Positions 38,028-46,882 of a stretch of 64,000 nt of DNA are shown one piece after another (the first letter of the stretch is position 1; each line of letters opens with the position of its first letter). A program made the position numbers and the translations under genes. Source of the stretch: Fluctibacter halophilus (GTDB taxonomy: Bacteria; Pseudomonadota; Gammaproteobacteria; Enterobacterales; Alteromonadaceae); contig NZ_JAJEWP010000001.1 of NCBI RefSeq assembly GCF_020687825.1, positions 1,582,998 through 1,646,997 of the forward strand, given 5' to 3'. The notes below the pieces were generated by a model. That model was not told the DNA's origin. It saw only the letters and a list, made by a program, of their open reading frames with translations, and searched no databases.

Positions 38028-40441
38028 CGCGCCAACAGCTTAACCGCGGACGGAATATCCATCGGTTTGTGGAACAGGAACCCCTGACCGTATCGGGCCC
38101 CCAGGGCGAGCACAATGTCCCGCTGCACGGTATCTTCAATCCCCTCAACCACCACTTCCATATTCAACGAGTTGGCCAGGGAGATGATCGCGGTGGTGAT
38201 CGACTGTGACGTTTCCGACTGTTCCAGCGTGCTGACAAAAGAGCGATCAATTTTGACCACATCAATGGGTAACTGATGCAGGTAACTCAACGAAGAATAC
38301 CCGGTGCCGAAATCATCCAGGATCACCCGCTGACCGGTTTTTTTCACCTCATGGAGGATGAAATTCGCTTTGCCCAGATGATTGATCAATGCCCTCTCGG
38401 TGATTTCTATGTTCAGCGCGCCGGGGGGAATACGGTGCTTTTTCAACGTTGCAGTGAAAAAATTCAGAAAGTCTTCCGCGGCGATGGAGTTACTCGACAG
38501 ATTGATATTGAGGTACGGCAGTGGCTGCATTGACGGCAACCAGCTGGCCAACAACTCGCAGGCTTTTACCAGCATAAAACGGTCGATATCAATGATTTGC
38601 CCCGACTTTTCAGCGATTTCGATGAAATCTGCCGGACTCACCACCCCCTTGCTTGGATGGGCCCAACGGATCAGGGTTTCAAACCCGACCACAGCCTGGG
38701 TATCCAGATTAACGATCGGCTGCAAGTAACATTCAAATTGATCTGCTTTTATCGCTTCGGCCAACTCCTGCTCAATGATCAAGGTGTCTTTGACGTGTTG
38801 ATCGGTGATCTGATGATGAAACACAAAGCAACCTTTGCCCTGCTGTTTGGCCTGATACATGGCGTCATCGGCACAGCGCAACATGTCGGAAGGCAACAAG
38901 GTGTCAGTGACAAACTCATTGGCATGTACGATACCGATGGACGTGGATGCCGGCACGCGGTATTCCCCTGCCGGTAAAGAACCGCCCAACGCCTCTATGA
39001 TGCGGGTCGACAATTGGGCGGCACCGCTCATGTCTTCCACATCTTCCAGCAGGATAGCAAATTCGTCGCCACCGAAGCGGGCCAGGGTGTCTTCCTTGCG
39101 CAGGCATTGTTTGACGGTCTCACCCACGGACTTGAGCAGCTTATCGCCTACGTGATGGCCATAGGTATCGTTCACCAGTTTGAACCTGTCCAGATCCAGG
39201 AACAGAATGCAGGTCAGCTTCTGCGCCCGACGGGCATCTTTTTCCAGCGCATGGCTGAGTCGGTCAATAAACAGCGCCCGATTTGGCAGCCCGGTCAACT
39301 CGTCATGCAACGCCAGATGTTGCAATAAGGTTTCGTCGTTCTTGCGTTTGATGGCAATGCTGATTTTCTGCGCCACATAGCACAGCGCTTCCTGGGATTT
39401 TTCCGAGAATGGGGCTCGTCGCCGGGTATTTTGCACCACCACCACACCGCGGATCTGGTTATCGATCATCAGCGGTACCCCCATCCAGGCATAGGGCAAC
39501 GCACTGTTGCCAGATATCCCCCAGCGGTCGGCGAGTTGCCCCAGCGTCTCAACATCATACAGCTGTGGGTGCTGCTCGGCGAACACCGTTTGCGCCAGCC
39601 GTTGGGTCAACGTCTGTTCGGCAATACAATGCTCAAAGGTGTGGCCGGCATCAGGCGCATAAGAATAAGGGCAGATGAAATGCTCACCGTTGTCGTCAGA
39701 CTGGACGATGTACATTGAATCGGATGGAATGAGATCCGACAGAATGTGGTGCAACTTGATGTAAAAATCGTTCAAATCGGCCGACAAATGCACCAGCTCG
39801 GTAATATCGAACAAGGCCTTCTGCAGACGCTTCACATCCTCCAGCGCGTGAATGGTGGTTTCCAGTTTCCTTACGTTCTGCAAGCTTGCATACTTGCTGG
39901 CAATCACCGACGCGATGGCCTGTAACGTAGACACGTGATGAGGTGTATAGAAACCCTGTTGGGAATGCTCGGAATCGATCACCCCGACCAACTGCCCTTC
40001 AAACAGGATTGGTACGGCAAGCTCCGACTGACGTTGTTTGTCATCCACAATATAGTCAGACTCTCCCGACAGATCGTCAACCAGGACAGTCGTTTTTGAG
40101 GCCGCACAGCGCCCGACAATACCCTCTCCGATGTCGAGTAAGATGGGATCAAGTATGATTTTACCGTTGGGGTTTTTGTCACCATAGGCAGCGGTTTGCA
40201 CCAGCTTGCCGGTGTTTTCGTCATACAGGTAAACGATGCAATCCTCAAACCCCAATTGGCCGATCACGCGCTCGGTCAGAAACCATGCGATGTCTTCAAT
40301 GGAATGCATTTCCAGGGTTGAGGTGACAAACTGGATCAGCGCACCGAGGTATTGGTTGGATTGGGTGAGTGACTCAAGGGTCGGTGCCTGGGGCGCGTAA
40401 TGCCCGGAGCTAAGCAGATTGGTTAACCGCTCAGTGGTCAT
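38006..40441 (-). CDS. GAF-GAF-GGDEF-EAL cyclic-di-GMP protein
   Basis: An 811-residue protein with two GAF-like sensor domains (about 30-195 and 210-360), a GGDEF domain with an intact RFGGDEF motif and an RxxD inhibitory site (RKED) five residues before it. A C-terminal EAL domain follows. In the EAL domain the signature Ala is replaced (GFETLIRW). The DDFGTGYSSL loop and other metal-binding residues look intact. It could make and/or degrade c-di-GMP. The promoter lies in the 240-base gap before the next gene. Confidence 0.93.
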   Translation of the reverse strand: MTTERLTNLLSSGHYAPQAPTLESLTQSNQYLGALIQFVTSTLEMHSIEDIAWFLTERVIGQLGFEDCIVYLYDENTGKLVQTAAYGDKNPNGKIILDPILLDIGEGIVGRCAASKTTVLVDDLSGESDYIVDDKQRQSELAVPILFEGQLVGVIDSEHSQQGFYTPHHVSTLQAIASVIASKYASLQNVRKLETTIHALEDVKRLQKALFDITELVHLSADLNDFYIKLHHILSDLIPSDSMYIVQSDDNGEHFICPYSYAPDAGHTFEHCIAEQTLTQRLAQTVFAEQHPQLYDVETLGQLADRWGISGNSALPYAWMGVPLMIDNQIRGVVVVQNTRRRAPFSEKSQEALCYVAQKISIAIKRKNDETLLQHLALHDELTGLPNRALFIDRLSHALEKDARRAQKLTCILFLDLDRFKLVNDTYGHHVGDKLLKSVGETVKQCLRKEDTLARFGGDEFAILLEDVEDMSGAAQLSTRIIEALGGSLPAGEYRVPASTSIGIVHANEFVTDTLLPSDMLRCADDAMYQAKQQGKGCFVFHHQITDQHVKDTLIIEQELAEAIKADQFECYLQPIVNLDTQAVVGFETLIRWAHPSKGVVSPADFIEIAEKSGQIIDIDRFMLVKACELLASWLPSMQPLPYLNINLSSNSIAAEDFLNFFTATLKKHRIPPGALNIEITERALINHLGKANFILHEVKKTGQRVILDDFGTGYSSLSYLHQLPIDVVKIDRSFVSTLEQSETSQSITTAIISLANSLNMEVVVEGIEDTVQRDIVLALGARYGQGFLFHKPMDIPSAVKLLARYTTKST

Positions 40442-40614
40442 GACAATGGCCTCTTAGCAAAAGACCAAGGTGTTCGATGTTTCCTCAATGCATCCACGAG
40501 TTATGCCCCATTACGCACTACACAAAGCAAAACATCCGATGTTCAGGGAAGTGGTTAGCTGTTGGACCTACCTTTGAGCATATCTATAACGATGGAATGT
40601 CGCAACTCCACTGA

Positions 40615-40654
40615 TGCAAAAACCCACACTGAGGTCGGTTTCCCAGCTGACCTC
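40615..40654 (-). terminator. Weak terminator at the 3' end of the RiPP cluster
   Basis: On the minus strand GAGGTC (40654-40649), loop AGCTGGGAAACC and GACCTC (40636-40631) form a hairpin, followed by AGTGTGGGTTTTTGC. This is a plausible rho-independent end for the long leftward cluster, although the T-run is short and interrupted. Confidence 0.4.
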
Positions 40655-40683
40655 GTATCACAGCCGTAACTCTCAACAGCGGT

Positions 40684-41772
40684 TCAGCGGACCTGCCATC
40701 GCCCATGCACGCCACCAATGACTGCCGTCAATAGGGCCACCAGCAAGCCAGTTGATAGGGTCAGCTGGACAGGTATTGTCACCGCATCAAACCCGTTGCC
40801 TAGCTCCAGGTATTGCTGATCCAGTAATATCAGCGCCAACAAAAAACCCAGCACTCCCAGTGCCGCGCCCAACATAGCGTCCAGCATAGCCTGTCCTCGC
40901 CGAAGGGTGATCGGATTGGATTGTGGATGATAAGTCGCCACCGACAGTCGCCAGGCCCCGATCACGCCCACAATGAAAAACCCGGCGAGCAGTACCACCC
41001 ACCAACCCATACGCTCGGTTGATATACCCGGTGTGCCATACGCATAGAATTGCTCAACGCTGGCCACTTGCACCGCACGTCCCAGTTTGTGACTGAACAC
41101 TTGCTGAAGATGGCGGTGCATATTGGCGGACAGCTGAGGCAAGTACAAAGCCTGAATACCTCCCTGCCCTAACGCAGTTTGTAACGGTACAACCGGCCCC
41201 CACAACTCGTTGTCAAAATGGGGATAGCTGGCACTGAACACGCCAACGACTTGCCAGTGCTGATCGGCAATGGTGTAACGATGTCCGATGGCCGATTGCG
41301 GGACGTCTTGTAACACCTGTTGCCCCACCACCAATTCCCGCGCCTGGGGATCGAACCAGCGTCCGGACAACAGTTTTACACCGTGCAACTCGCGGGCAAT
41401 CGCAGGCACACCGCGCAACATCAGCGTTGGTGTTGACGAAGCCATTGGCTCAGCAGCCAGCTCGGTAACCGTTTCTGCAGATATGGGCATCTGCGGCGCC
41501 AGGTGATACAGGTAGTCCAGCAGGGTTTGTGTGTCAGATGGGCTGAATTGACTGTCCGCTTCCGCGCTTGCCCCATCCTCAGTGACAATGCTCAGACCAT
41601 TGTCGAGCGGGATCGGCAGCGCTTTGTTGAGCCCTTTGATCACAGCCAGTTGGAATGACAGCACAAACCCCATCAGGATGCACCACAAGATGATCCCCAG
41701 CGTGGACGGTTGCCACACACGGCTCCACCTTCCGGACGTATCCATTGCTTCCCGGTAATTTTCCCTGTTCAT
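40684..41772 (-). CDS. FtsX-like ABC permease (second permease, MacB-type)
   Basis: A protein of about 362 residues with one N-terminal membrane helix (about 22-42), a periplasmic domain and three further helices near the C-terminus, as in MacB/FtsX permeases. I start at 41772, where AGGAG lies 8 bases upstream. A TTG at 41805 overlapping the previous stop is also possible. It is the last gene of the RiPP run and probably pairs with the permease encoded at 41802. Cargo inferred only. Confidence 0.78.
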   Translation of the reverse strand: MNRENYREAMDTSGRWSRVWQPSTLGIILWCILMGFVLSFQLAVIKGLNKALPIPLDNGLSIVTEDGASAEADSQFSPSDTQTLLDYLYHLAPQMPISAETVTELAAEPMASSTPTLMLRGVPAIARELHGVKLLSGRWFDPQARELVVGQQVLQDVPQSAIGHRYTIADQHWQVVGVFSASYPHFDNELWGPVVPLQTALGQGGIQALYLPQLSANMHRHLQQVFSHKLGRAVQVASVEQFYAYGTPGISTERMGWWVVLLAGFFIVGVIGAWRLSVATYHPQSNPITLRRGQAMLDAMLGAALGVLGFLLALILLDQQYLELGNGFDAVTIPVQLTLSTGLLVALLTAVIGGVHGRWQVR

Positions 41773-41801
41773 CGATGTCTCCTGTACTGCACCCTGGTTG
41801 A

Positions 41802-43034
41802 TCAAGATTGGAATTTGAGCGCATCAATGGGCTCAAGGTTGGCGGCCTTAAATGCCGGTGTGAAACCGAACAGCACGCCAATCACTACCGAAAATCCCAT
41901 TGAAAACAGCACGATCCAAACCGGAATGACCGGACTGGGAAATTGAGCAAAAAAGGCGATGAGTTCAGACAGTACATACCCCAGTGCAATACCCGTCACG
42001 CCGCCATACAACGACAGGATCACCGCTTCGAGCAAAAACTGTAGCAATAACATTTTGCGCGGCGCGCCGAGCGCCTTGGCAATACCGATTTCACGGGTCC
42101 GTTCGGTCACCGACATGATCATGGTGTTCATGATCCCGATGCCGCCGACAATCATTGAAATGCTCACGATGCCACCGAGAACAATGGTGATGGTTTGGGT
42201 GATGCTCTTAAACGAGTCCATGAACTGATCGGCGGTCAGGATCTCGAAATCATCCTCTTCGCCCTTTTTCAGACCGTGGTTTTTGCGCAACAACATGCGG
42301 ATCCGTTGCTGCACTGCCTGCATTTTTTCCATGTCCAGCACTTGCATCTGAAACCAGAAAGACGGAGAGATTTCAAATTCGGTCAGGCTGATGGCGGTAT
42401 TGAAAGGGATCAGGATCAGATCATCCTGGTTCATACCCAGATTTTTGCCCCGTTTGTCCAACACCCCGATGATCCGGAACCACTCGTTTTCAATTTGCAG
42501 GTATTCCCCGGTGGGATCGTCCGGTAGGGCTAAATCCTTGACCACCTGATGGCCGACCACCGCCACTTTTCGACGATATGCGTCGTCGGCCGTGGTAATA
42601 AAGCGCCCCTTGTCCGGATAGCGTAAAAACAGCTCCTTCCAGGTCGCCGTTGTACCCCGAACATCGGTGTTGATGACTTTGCCCTGGTAGCCAGCCTGGG
42701 CACTGTAACGACCCACCACAGTAATTTCCGGGGTGATGGCATCGATGCCCTGAACGTTGTCACGAATAATGTCCAGATCACTGGCGCGCAAAGTTGCGTA
42801 CTTGCCACGTAGCTGGGCCTGGTAATCAAATACCGGCTGAATGGTCAGCGAGTTGGCGCCAAAGCCTTCGAACTGTCCGCTCACCTTGCTACTGAAGCCC
42901 TGGATCACCGAGACGACGGCGATCATGGCGCCGACGCTGACCGCAATGCCCAGCGATGACAGCAAACTGCGCAGCGCATAGGCGTTGATCGAGCGTACTG
43001 CGGTGAACAGGGTATCCATGTACATAGCGGTCAT
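41802..43034 (-). CDS. MacB/FtsX-like ABC transporter permease
   Basis: A 410-residue permease with an N-terminal helix, the MacB_PCD periplasmic domain (SLLSSLGIAVSVGAMIAVVSVIQGF to VQGIDAITPE) and the C-terminal FtsX region with three helices (GGIGIMNTMIMSVTERTREIGIAKALGA). It works with the adjacent ATPase, with which it overlaps by a single base (TAATG). In this setting it would export the modified peptide or provide self-protection. Confidence 0.9.
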   Translation of the reverse strand: MTAMYMDTLFTAVRSINAYALRSLLSSLGIAVSVGAMIAVVSVIQGFSSKVSGQFEGFGANSLTIQPVFDYQAQLRGKYATLRASDLDIIRDNVQGIDAITPEITVVGRYSAQAGYQGKVINTDVRGTTATWKELFLRYPDKGRFITTADDAYRRKVAVVGHQVVKDLALPDDPTGEYLQIENEWFRIIGVLDKRGKNLGMNQDDLILIPFNTAISLTEFEISPSFWFQMQVLDMEKMQAVQQRIRMLLRKNHGLKKGEEDDFEILTADQFMDSFKSITQTITIVLGGIVSISMIVGGIGIMNTMIMSVTERTREIGIAKALGAPRKMLLLQFLLEAVILSLYGGVTGIALGYVLSELIAFFAQFPSPVIPVWIVLFSMGFSVVIGVLFGFTPAFKAANLEPIDALKFQS

Positions 43035-43726
43035 TACACCACCCTCCCATCTTGCAATGTGATCATCCGTTGACTGTGGCGCGCAACCTGATCTTCATGG
43101 GTGATCACGATCAGGCTGTTGCCGTCTTTATGCAGCTGTTCAAACAACTCCAGGATCATTGCCGAGTTCTCTGAATCAAGGTTACCGGTCGGCTCGTCCG
43201 CCAGGATCAACTCCGGTTTCTTGACCAACGCCCTGGCAATGGCCACCCGTTGCTGTTGTCCGCCCGACAGCTGACAGGGCAGATTGCGCGCCTTGTCACC
43301 CAACCCAACCCGCTCCAGTGCTTCCATCGCGATGGCTTTTCGCGCTCCCCGAGGGGTTTGGTTGTACATCAGCGGCGTCATGACATTTTCCAGTGCCGAG
43401 AGCTTGGGAAACAACGAGTAGTTCTGGAAAATAAAGCCGATAAAGCGCAATCGCATGTCCGACAACTGTTCCTGGGAATACGCCTGATACACATCGGTGC
43501 CCTTAAACCGGTAAGCGCCGCCGCTGGCCCTGTCGAGACAGCCGATCAGGTTCATCAGGGTTGATTTGCCCGAGCCTGATGGCCCGACCATCGACACGTA
43601 CTCGCCCTGATAAACCGTCAGTGACAGATCATCCAGCACTTTTTGGGCGATTTCACCGTTGTCATAGACCTTGTCGATGTGCTGCAGTTGAACCAGCGGC
43701 AAGGCCCGTGTGATATCAAATCCCAT
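43034..43726 (-). CDS. ABC transporter ATPase (MacB/LolD-type)
   Basis: A 230-residue ATP-binding protein. Walker A is [15 protein letters not shown], the signature is [15 protein letters not shown], Walker B is [12 protein letters not shown] and the switch His is in ITHEDQVA. This subgroup energises MacB- and LolCDE-type permeases. The gene overlaps the adaptor gene by 11 bases and is followed directly by the permease. Confidence 0.94.
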   Translation of the reverse strand: MGFDITRALPLVQLQHIDKVYDNGEIAQKVLDDLSLTVYQGEYVSMVGPSGSGKSTLMNLIGCLDRASGGAYRFKGTDVYQAYSQEQLSDMRLRFIGFIFQNYSLFPKLSALENVMTPLMYNQTPRGARKAIAMEALERVGLGDKARNLPCQLSGGQQQRVAIARALVKKPELILADEPTGNLDSENSAMILELFEQLHKDGNSLIVITHEDQVARHSQRMITLQDGRVV

Positions 43727-44891
43727 TGGTGGTTACCCGCGCGCCGTCATACAGGTTTTTGAGGGTCTTGTAGGGACCGGTGACGTACACATCACCGACC
43801 TTCAGACCGTCATTGACCACCTGAAACTCCTCGTTGGCATCCCCCAGCACCACCTCACGCTGGGCCACCTTGTCGCCATCAAGCACAAAGATGGTTCCGA
43901 TATCCGACGCCATGTCCGACGCGTACAGGATCGCCTGGATAGGAATACTCATTTGCGCTTCAAAGCGTTGATAGGTGATTTCTGCACGCAGGGTCATGTC
44001 CGACTTGATGTGTGTGATCGGCTCTTCCAGTGCAGCCACCACTTTGTATTTGAGCGGCTTGTTGGCCTGTTTAGGCTCAGCCAGCAAACTGATCCGCTCA
44101 ATGGTGGCACGGTACGCCTTGTCCGGTTCAGCAATCACCGTGATCTGGGTGGCCAGGCCCTCTTTGACGTGGGTAATGTCATTTTCATCCACGTACAGGT
44201 TGGCGTATACCTGATTGGTGTCGACCAGTTTGACCAGCTCCGAACCGGCAACATTGCTGACCCCGGCGATGGCCGTTTCACCAATCTTGATCGGAATATT
44301 CACCACCAACCCATCAATGGGGCTGCGAATGATGGTTTTGTTGAGGTTCTCTGCCGATTCATTGAGGCGATACTCAATCAGCAGCGCCTCTTTTTTGGCA
44401 ATCTCGATGTTGATTTTGGAAATCGACAGATCCTGCTCCAGGATGTCCAGGCTCTCCTCGCTGACCAGTTGCTTGTCGACCAGCTGACGACGGTTCTCCA
44501 CCTGCTCGCGGAGCTTCTGGTATTCCACGATAGAGCGCTCAATCGACAAGCGCTTGATGCTCAGGTTAGCGCGCTGCTGTTCAACGTTGGCTTGCAGGGT
44601 CGATGAGTCCAGCTCCAGGATCGGTTGTCCCTGGGCGACACGCTCACCTTCCTGCACCAGGATCGATTTGACCCGCCCGGTCAGCTCAGAGCGCAGGATG
44701 ATTTCCTGTGCATAACCTAGCTTGCCCGAGGCAAGTATGGTCTTGTTAAACTGTCCCACATCCACCTGGGAGGTTTCGATGTTGTAGACGTCGTTGTTTT
44801 GCTGTCCCCGATTGAACAGAAAGACCCCAGCTATCACGCTGGCCACAACTGCCAGACGCGCATAGCGATTATTCAGTATGGCCGGTTTCAT
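43716..44891 (-). CDS. HlyD/MacA-family periplasmic adaptor
   Basis: A 391-residue adaptor with an N-terminal membrane anchor (about 12-24), a lipoyl/barrel-sandwich domain split by a long alpha-hairpin (about 95-190, Gln/Glu/Leu-rich) and a beta-barrel region. It matches MacA-type adaptors, which couple the ABC pump to an outer-membrane channel. It overlaps the YIP1-type gene by 4 bases (ATGA). The outer-membrane partner is not in the window. Confidence 0.9.
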   Translation of the reverse strand: MKPAILNNRYARLAVVASVIAGVFLFNRGQQNNDVYNIETSQVDVGQFNKTILASGKLGYAQEIILRSELTGRVKSILVQEGERVAQGQPILELDSSTLQANVEQQRANLSIKRLSIERSIVEYQKLREQVENRRQLVDKQLVSEESLDILEQDLSISKINIEIAKKEALLIEYRLNESAENLNKTIIRSPIDGLVVNIPIKIGETAIAGVSNVAGSELVKLVDTNQVYANLYVDENDITHVKEGLATQITVIAEPDKAYRATIERISLLAEPKQANKPLKYKVVAALEEPITHIKSDMTLRAEITYQRFEAQMSIPIQAILYASDMASDIGTIFVLDGDKVAQREVVLGDANEEFQVVNDGLKVGDVYVTGPYKTLKNLYDGARVTTNGI

Positions 44892-45595
44892 AGCAGTATC
44901 ACTCCCGCCCAGATGCCGTAAATGATCAGAAACGGCAAAAAGGTCACCAGTAAGGATTTTGGCAATGCCACGTCAGCGGTTTTGGCAAACATCAGCGCAA
45001 TGATCACCAGACTCCACAACAACGTGACATCCAGACTATTGAGCATCGTCGCCCAGGGACTGTCGGCGCTGTGATGAAAAAACAGGTTGTTGAGCGACGC
45101 CAGATTGACCCCTTCGATGGACATGTAACGCAGGTCCTGATCGGAGAAGTAAAACAGCGTGATCAGCATCAACAGGGTGGTCGGCAACGTCGACCACGAC
45201 GAAATGGCAAACCAGTGGGTAATATTGAGACGACTCTTCTTGACCCAATTGGTCGCGATGGACATATACACCGAGCGGATCAACAACAGGATGCAAATCG
45301 CCAGTGAGCCGGAGAACAGGTTCACATAGAACATCATGTCGGCTGACAGGGTCGCCATGTTTTCTTCCATCGCTTCCCGGGTCATGTGCTCGTTGTCGTC
45401 CAGTGCATTGGTGATCATCTGCTCTTTGAGCCAGCTAAAGTCGACGTTGTCGTAGTACTTGCCCCACAACAGGGCGAACACCACCAGCAACATCAGTAAC
45501 GGCAGCAGGCTGGCCCGTCGGCGGTTGATGATATTGTCCACTTCGGCCTGAGGTGCCACCAACACATTGAGTGCGGTATTAACCAATTGCATCAT
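44888..45595 (-). CDS. YIP1-family membrane protein of the RiPP cluster
   Basis: A protein of about 235 residues with five to six hydrophobic segments, beginning MMQLVNTALNVLVAPQAEVDNII. This is the DUF1282/YIP1 pattern (a helix ahead of the first membrane segment, with AP..EV..I). I start at 45595 because GGAGGA precedes it. A longer frame overlaps the upstream gene. Its role may be immunity or help in export, which is inference from position. Confidence 0.72.
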   Translation of the reverse strand: MMQLVNTALNVLVAPQAEVDNIINRRRASLLPLLMLLVVFALLWGKYYDNVDFSWLKEQMITNALDDNEHMTREAMEENMATLSADMMFYVNLFSGSLAICILLLIRSVYMSIATNWVKKSRLNITHWFAISSWSTLPTTLLMLITLFYFSDQDLRYMSIEGVNLASLNNLFFHHSADSPWATMLNSLDVTLLWSLVIIALMFAKTADVALPKSLLVTFLPFLIIYGIWAGVILL

Positions 45596-45806
45596 CCTGT
45601 CCTCCATGGCGGGCGATGATTTTTGCTTTGCGGATCTGGTGCAGACCCAGCAACACAAAAAACACGAAATTGATGTAGATCGGTGTCCACAGCGACACCA
45701 TCACCGAATTGGAATTACCGATCAGAAAGTACATCACCACATTGATCACGAACGAGATCGCTAAGCCGGTAACACCGATGATCAGAAAAGTATTGTTGTT
45801 TTTCAT
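45579..45806 (-). CDS. Small two-helix membrane protein
   Basis: A 75-residue protein with two hydrophobic segments (FLIIGVTGLAISFVINVVMYFLIG and YINFVFFVLLGLHQI) and a basic tail. It is translationally coupled to the preceding SpaB_C-like gene (ATGA overlap) and overlaps the YIP1-type gene. No known family is evident. As a small hydrophobic protein in a bacteriocin-type cluster it is a candidate immunity protein. Confidence 0.65.
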   Translation of the reverse strand: MKNNNTFLIIGVTGLAISFVINVVMYFLIGNSNSVMVSLWTPIYINFVFFVLLGLHQIRKAKIIARHGGQDDAIG

Positions 45807-46882
45807 AACGTGCCTGTTCCTTTTTCGTTGTCTGAAGTGGCCTCGCCTAACCCGCCGAGGTCGCCTACGTAGTTATCAATGTTCAAATCTGCACCGCTCA
45901 ACAGCTGTGCAATGCGTTGCGGAGCAATCTGCTGCTGCAGATAACCCGACAGTAAGTAAGAAAAAATGATTTCCTGGTTTAAATCGAAGCCCAGTCGGTT
46001 GTGGCACAGGTGCAGCAAGCTGATCACCCGCAGGGCGGTCTGGTTGGTGACCACACCGTTGTCGTCGCGCACGATCAGATGATTAAACCGTGGCAGCAGC
46101 GACTCGAACAAAGCGCAATACACCTCACCTACCCCATCTGGCAGCATTCGGGCACTGTCCTTGTAGCTGGTCTTGGTATCCAGAAAGTGATGAAACTTCG
46201 GTGCCGAACGCTGTGCATTGTCGGCACATTGCTGCAAGGTCTGTTCATCGATGTCGAAGAAACGCACCCACTGCTGACGCACAAAGTACAGCAGGTAGTA
46301 GCTGTCCTCGTCGGTCAGCGCGGATGACAGCAATAAATCCGACAGCAGCAATCGGGCGAACAACTTCAGTACCTGACTGGAAGGGTTGTGCTTGAAAAGG
46401 GCCAGTACGCCACGACAAAACGCATCGTTAAACGCCAGGTTGTGGGCGAACGTGGTCTGCGACTCATACAATTCAGGATCTTCGTTGTGCCATTCCACAC
46501 TGAAATCCCCCGACGGTCGGGTCGCAGCCGGATCCGCCCCCATGCGCTGATGTAAACGCACCGAGTACTCCCCCAGCTCATTCTTCAGACCCATCCGTGC
46601 CATATGGCTGTCGCGATACTCCTGACTCAGTTGGGCCAGATACTCCTCGGCCAGCGCGGACAGGGATGCTTCATCGCCCCGGATCTTAAGGTAAATGTGG
46701 TACCCACCTTCGGAATAGCGCATAAAATCGAGACTGACACTGGCCGCCTGCCGGTGTTCAGCCAGCTTACTGATCAGATGGCTTAGCACATGGTCTCCGG
46801 CTGGCTCCGGCGTATCACCGGTGTAGGTCGCATAGTAAAAGCGAAACACCAGGTAAGGCTGTTGTAAGGTCAACTCAGTCAT
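45803..46882 (-). CDS. SpaB_C/thiopeptide-type protein, divergent copy C
   Basis: A 359-residue protein with the SpaB_C (PF14028) layout. It has an N-terminal strand-helix region with FMRYSEGGYHIYLKIRG near residue 55 and a C-terminal CHNRLGFDLNQE motif. The canonical elimination-domain signature (EPExxxYGG) is not seen, and the matching position reads ELYESQTTF. In thiopeptide clusters such diverged copies include the [4+2] pyridine synthase (TclM type). Function inferred. It overlaps the RRE-E1-SagB gene by 8 bases. Confidence 0.8.
   Translation of the reverse strand: MTELTLQQPYLVFRFYYATYTGDTPEPAGDHVLSHLISKLAEHRQAASVSLDFMRYSEGGYHIYLKIRGDEASLSALAEEYLAQLSQEYRDSHMARMGLKNELGEYSVRLHQRMGADPAATRPSGDFSVEWHNEDPELYESQTTFAHNLAFNDAFCRGVLALFKHNPSSQVLKLFARLLLSDLLLSSALTDEDSYYLLYFVRQQWVRFFDIDEQTLQQCADNAQRSAPKFHHFLDTKTSYKDSARMLPDGVGEVYCALFESLLPRFNHLIVRDDNGVVTNQTALRVISLLHLCHNRLGFDLNQEIIFSYLLSGYLQQQIAPQRIAQLLSGADLNIDNYVGDLGGLGEATSDNEKGTGTL

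Noticed and set aside
43710-44606. 298-codon plus-strand frame opposite the MacA-like gene
   Set aside because: Antisense shadow. The adaptor on the minus strand has clear family features and operon context.
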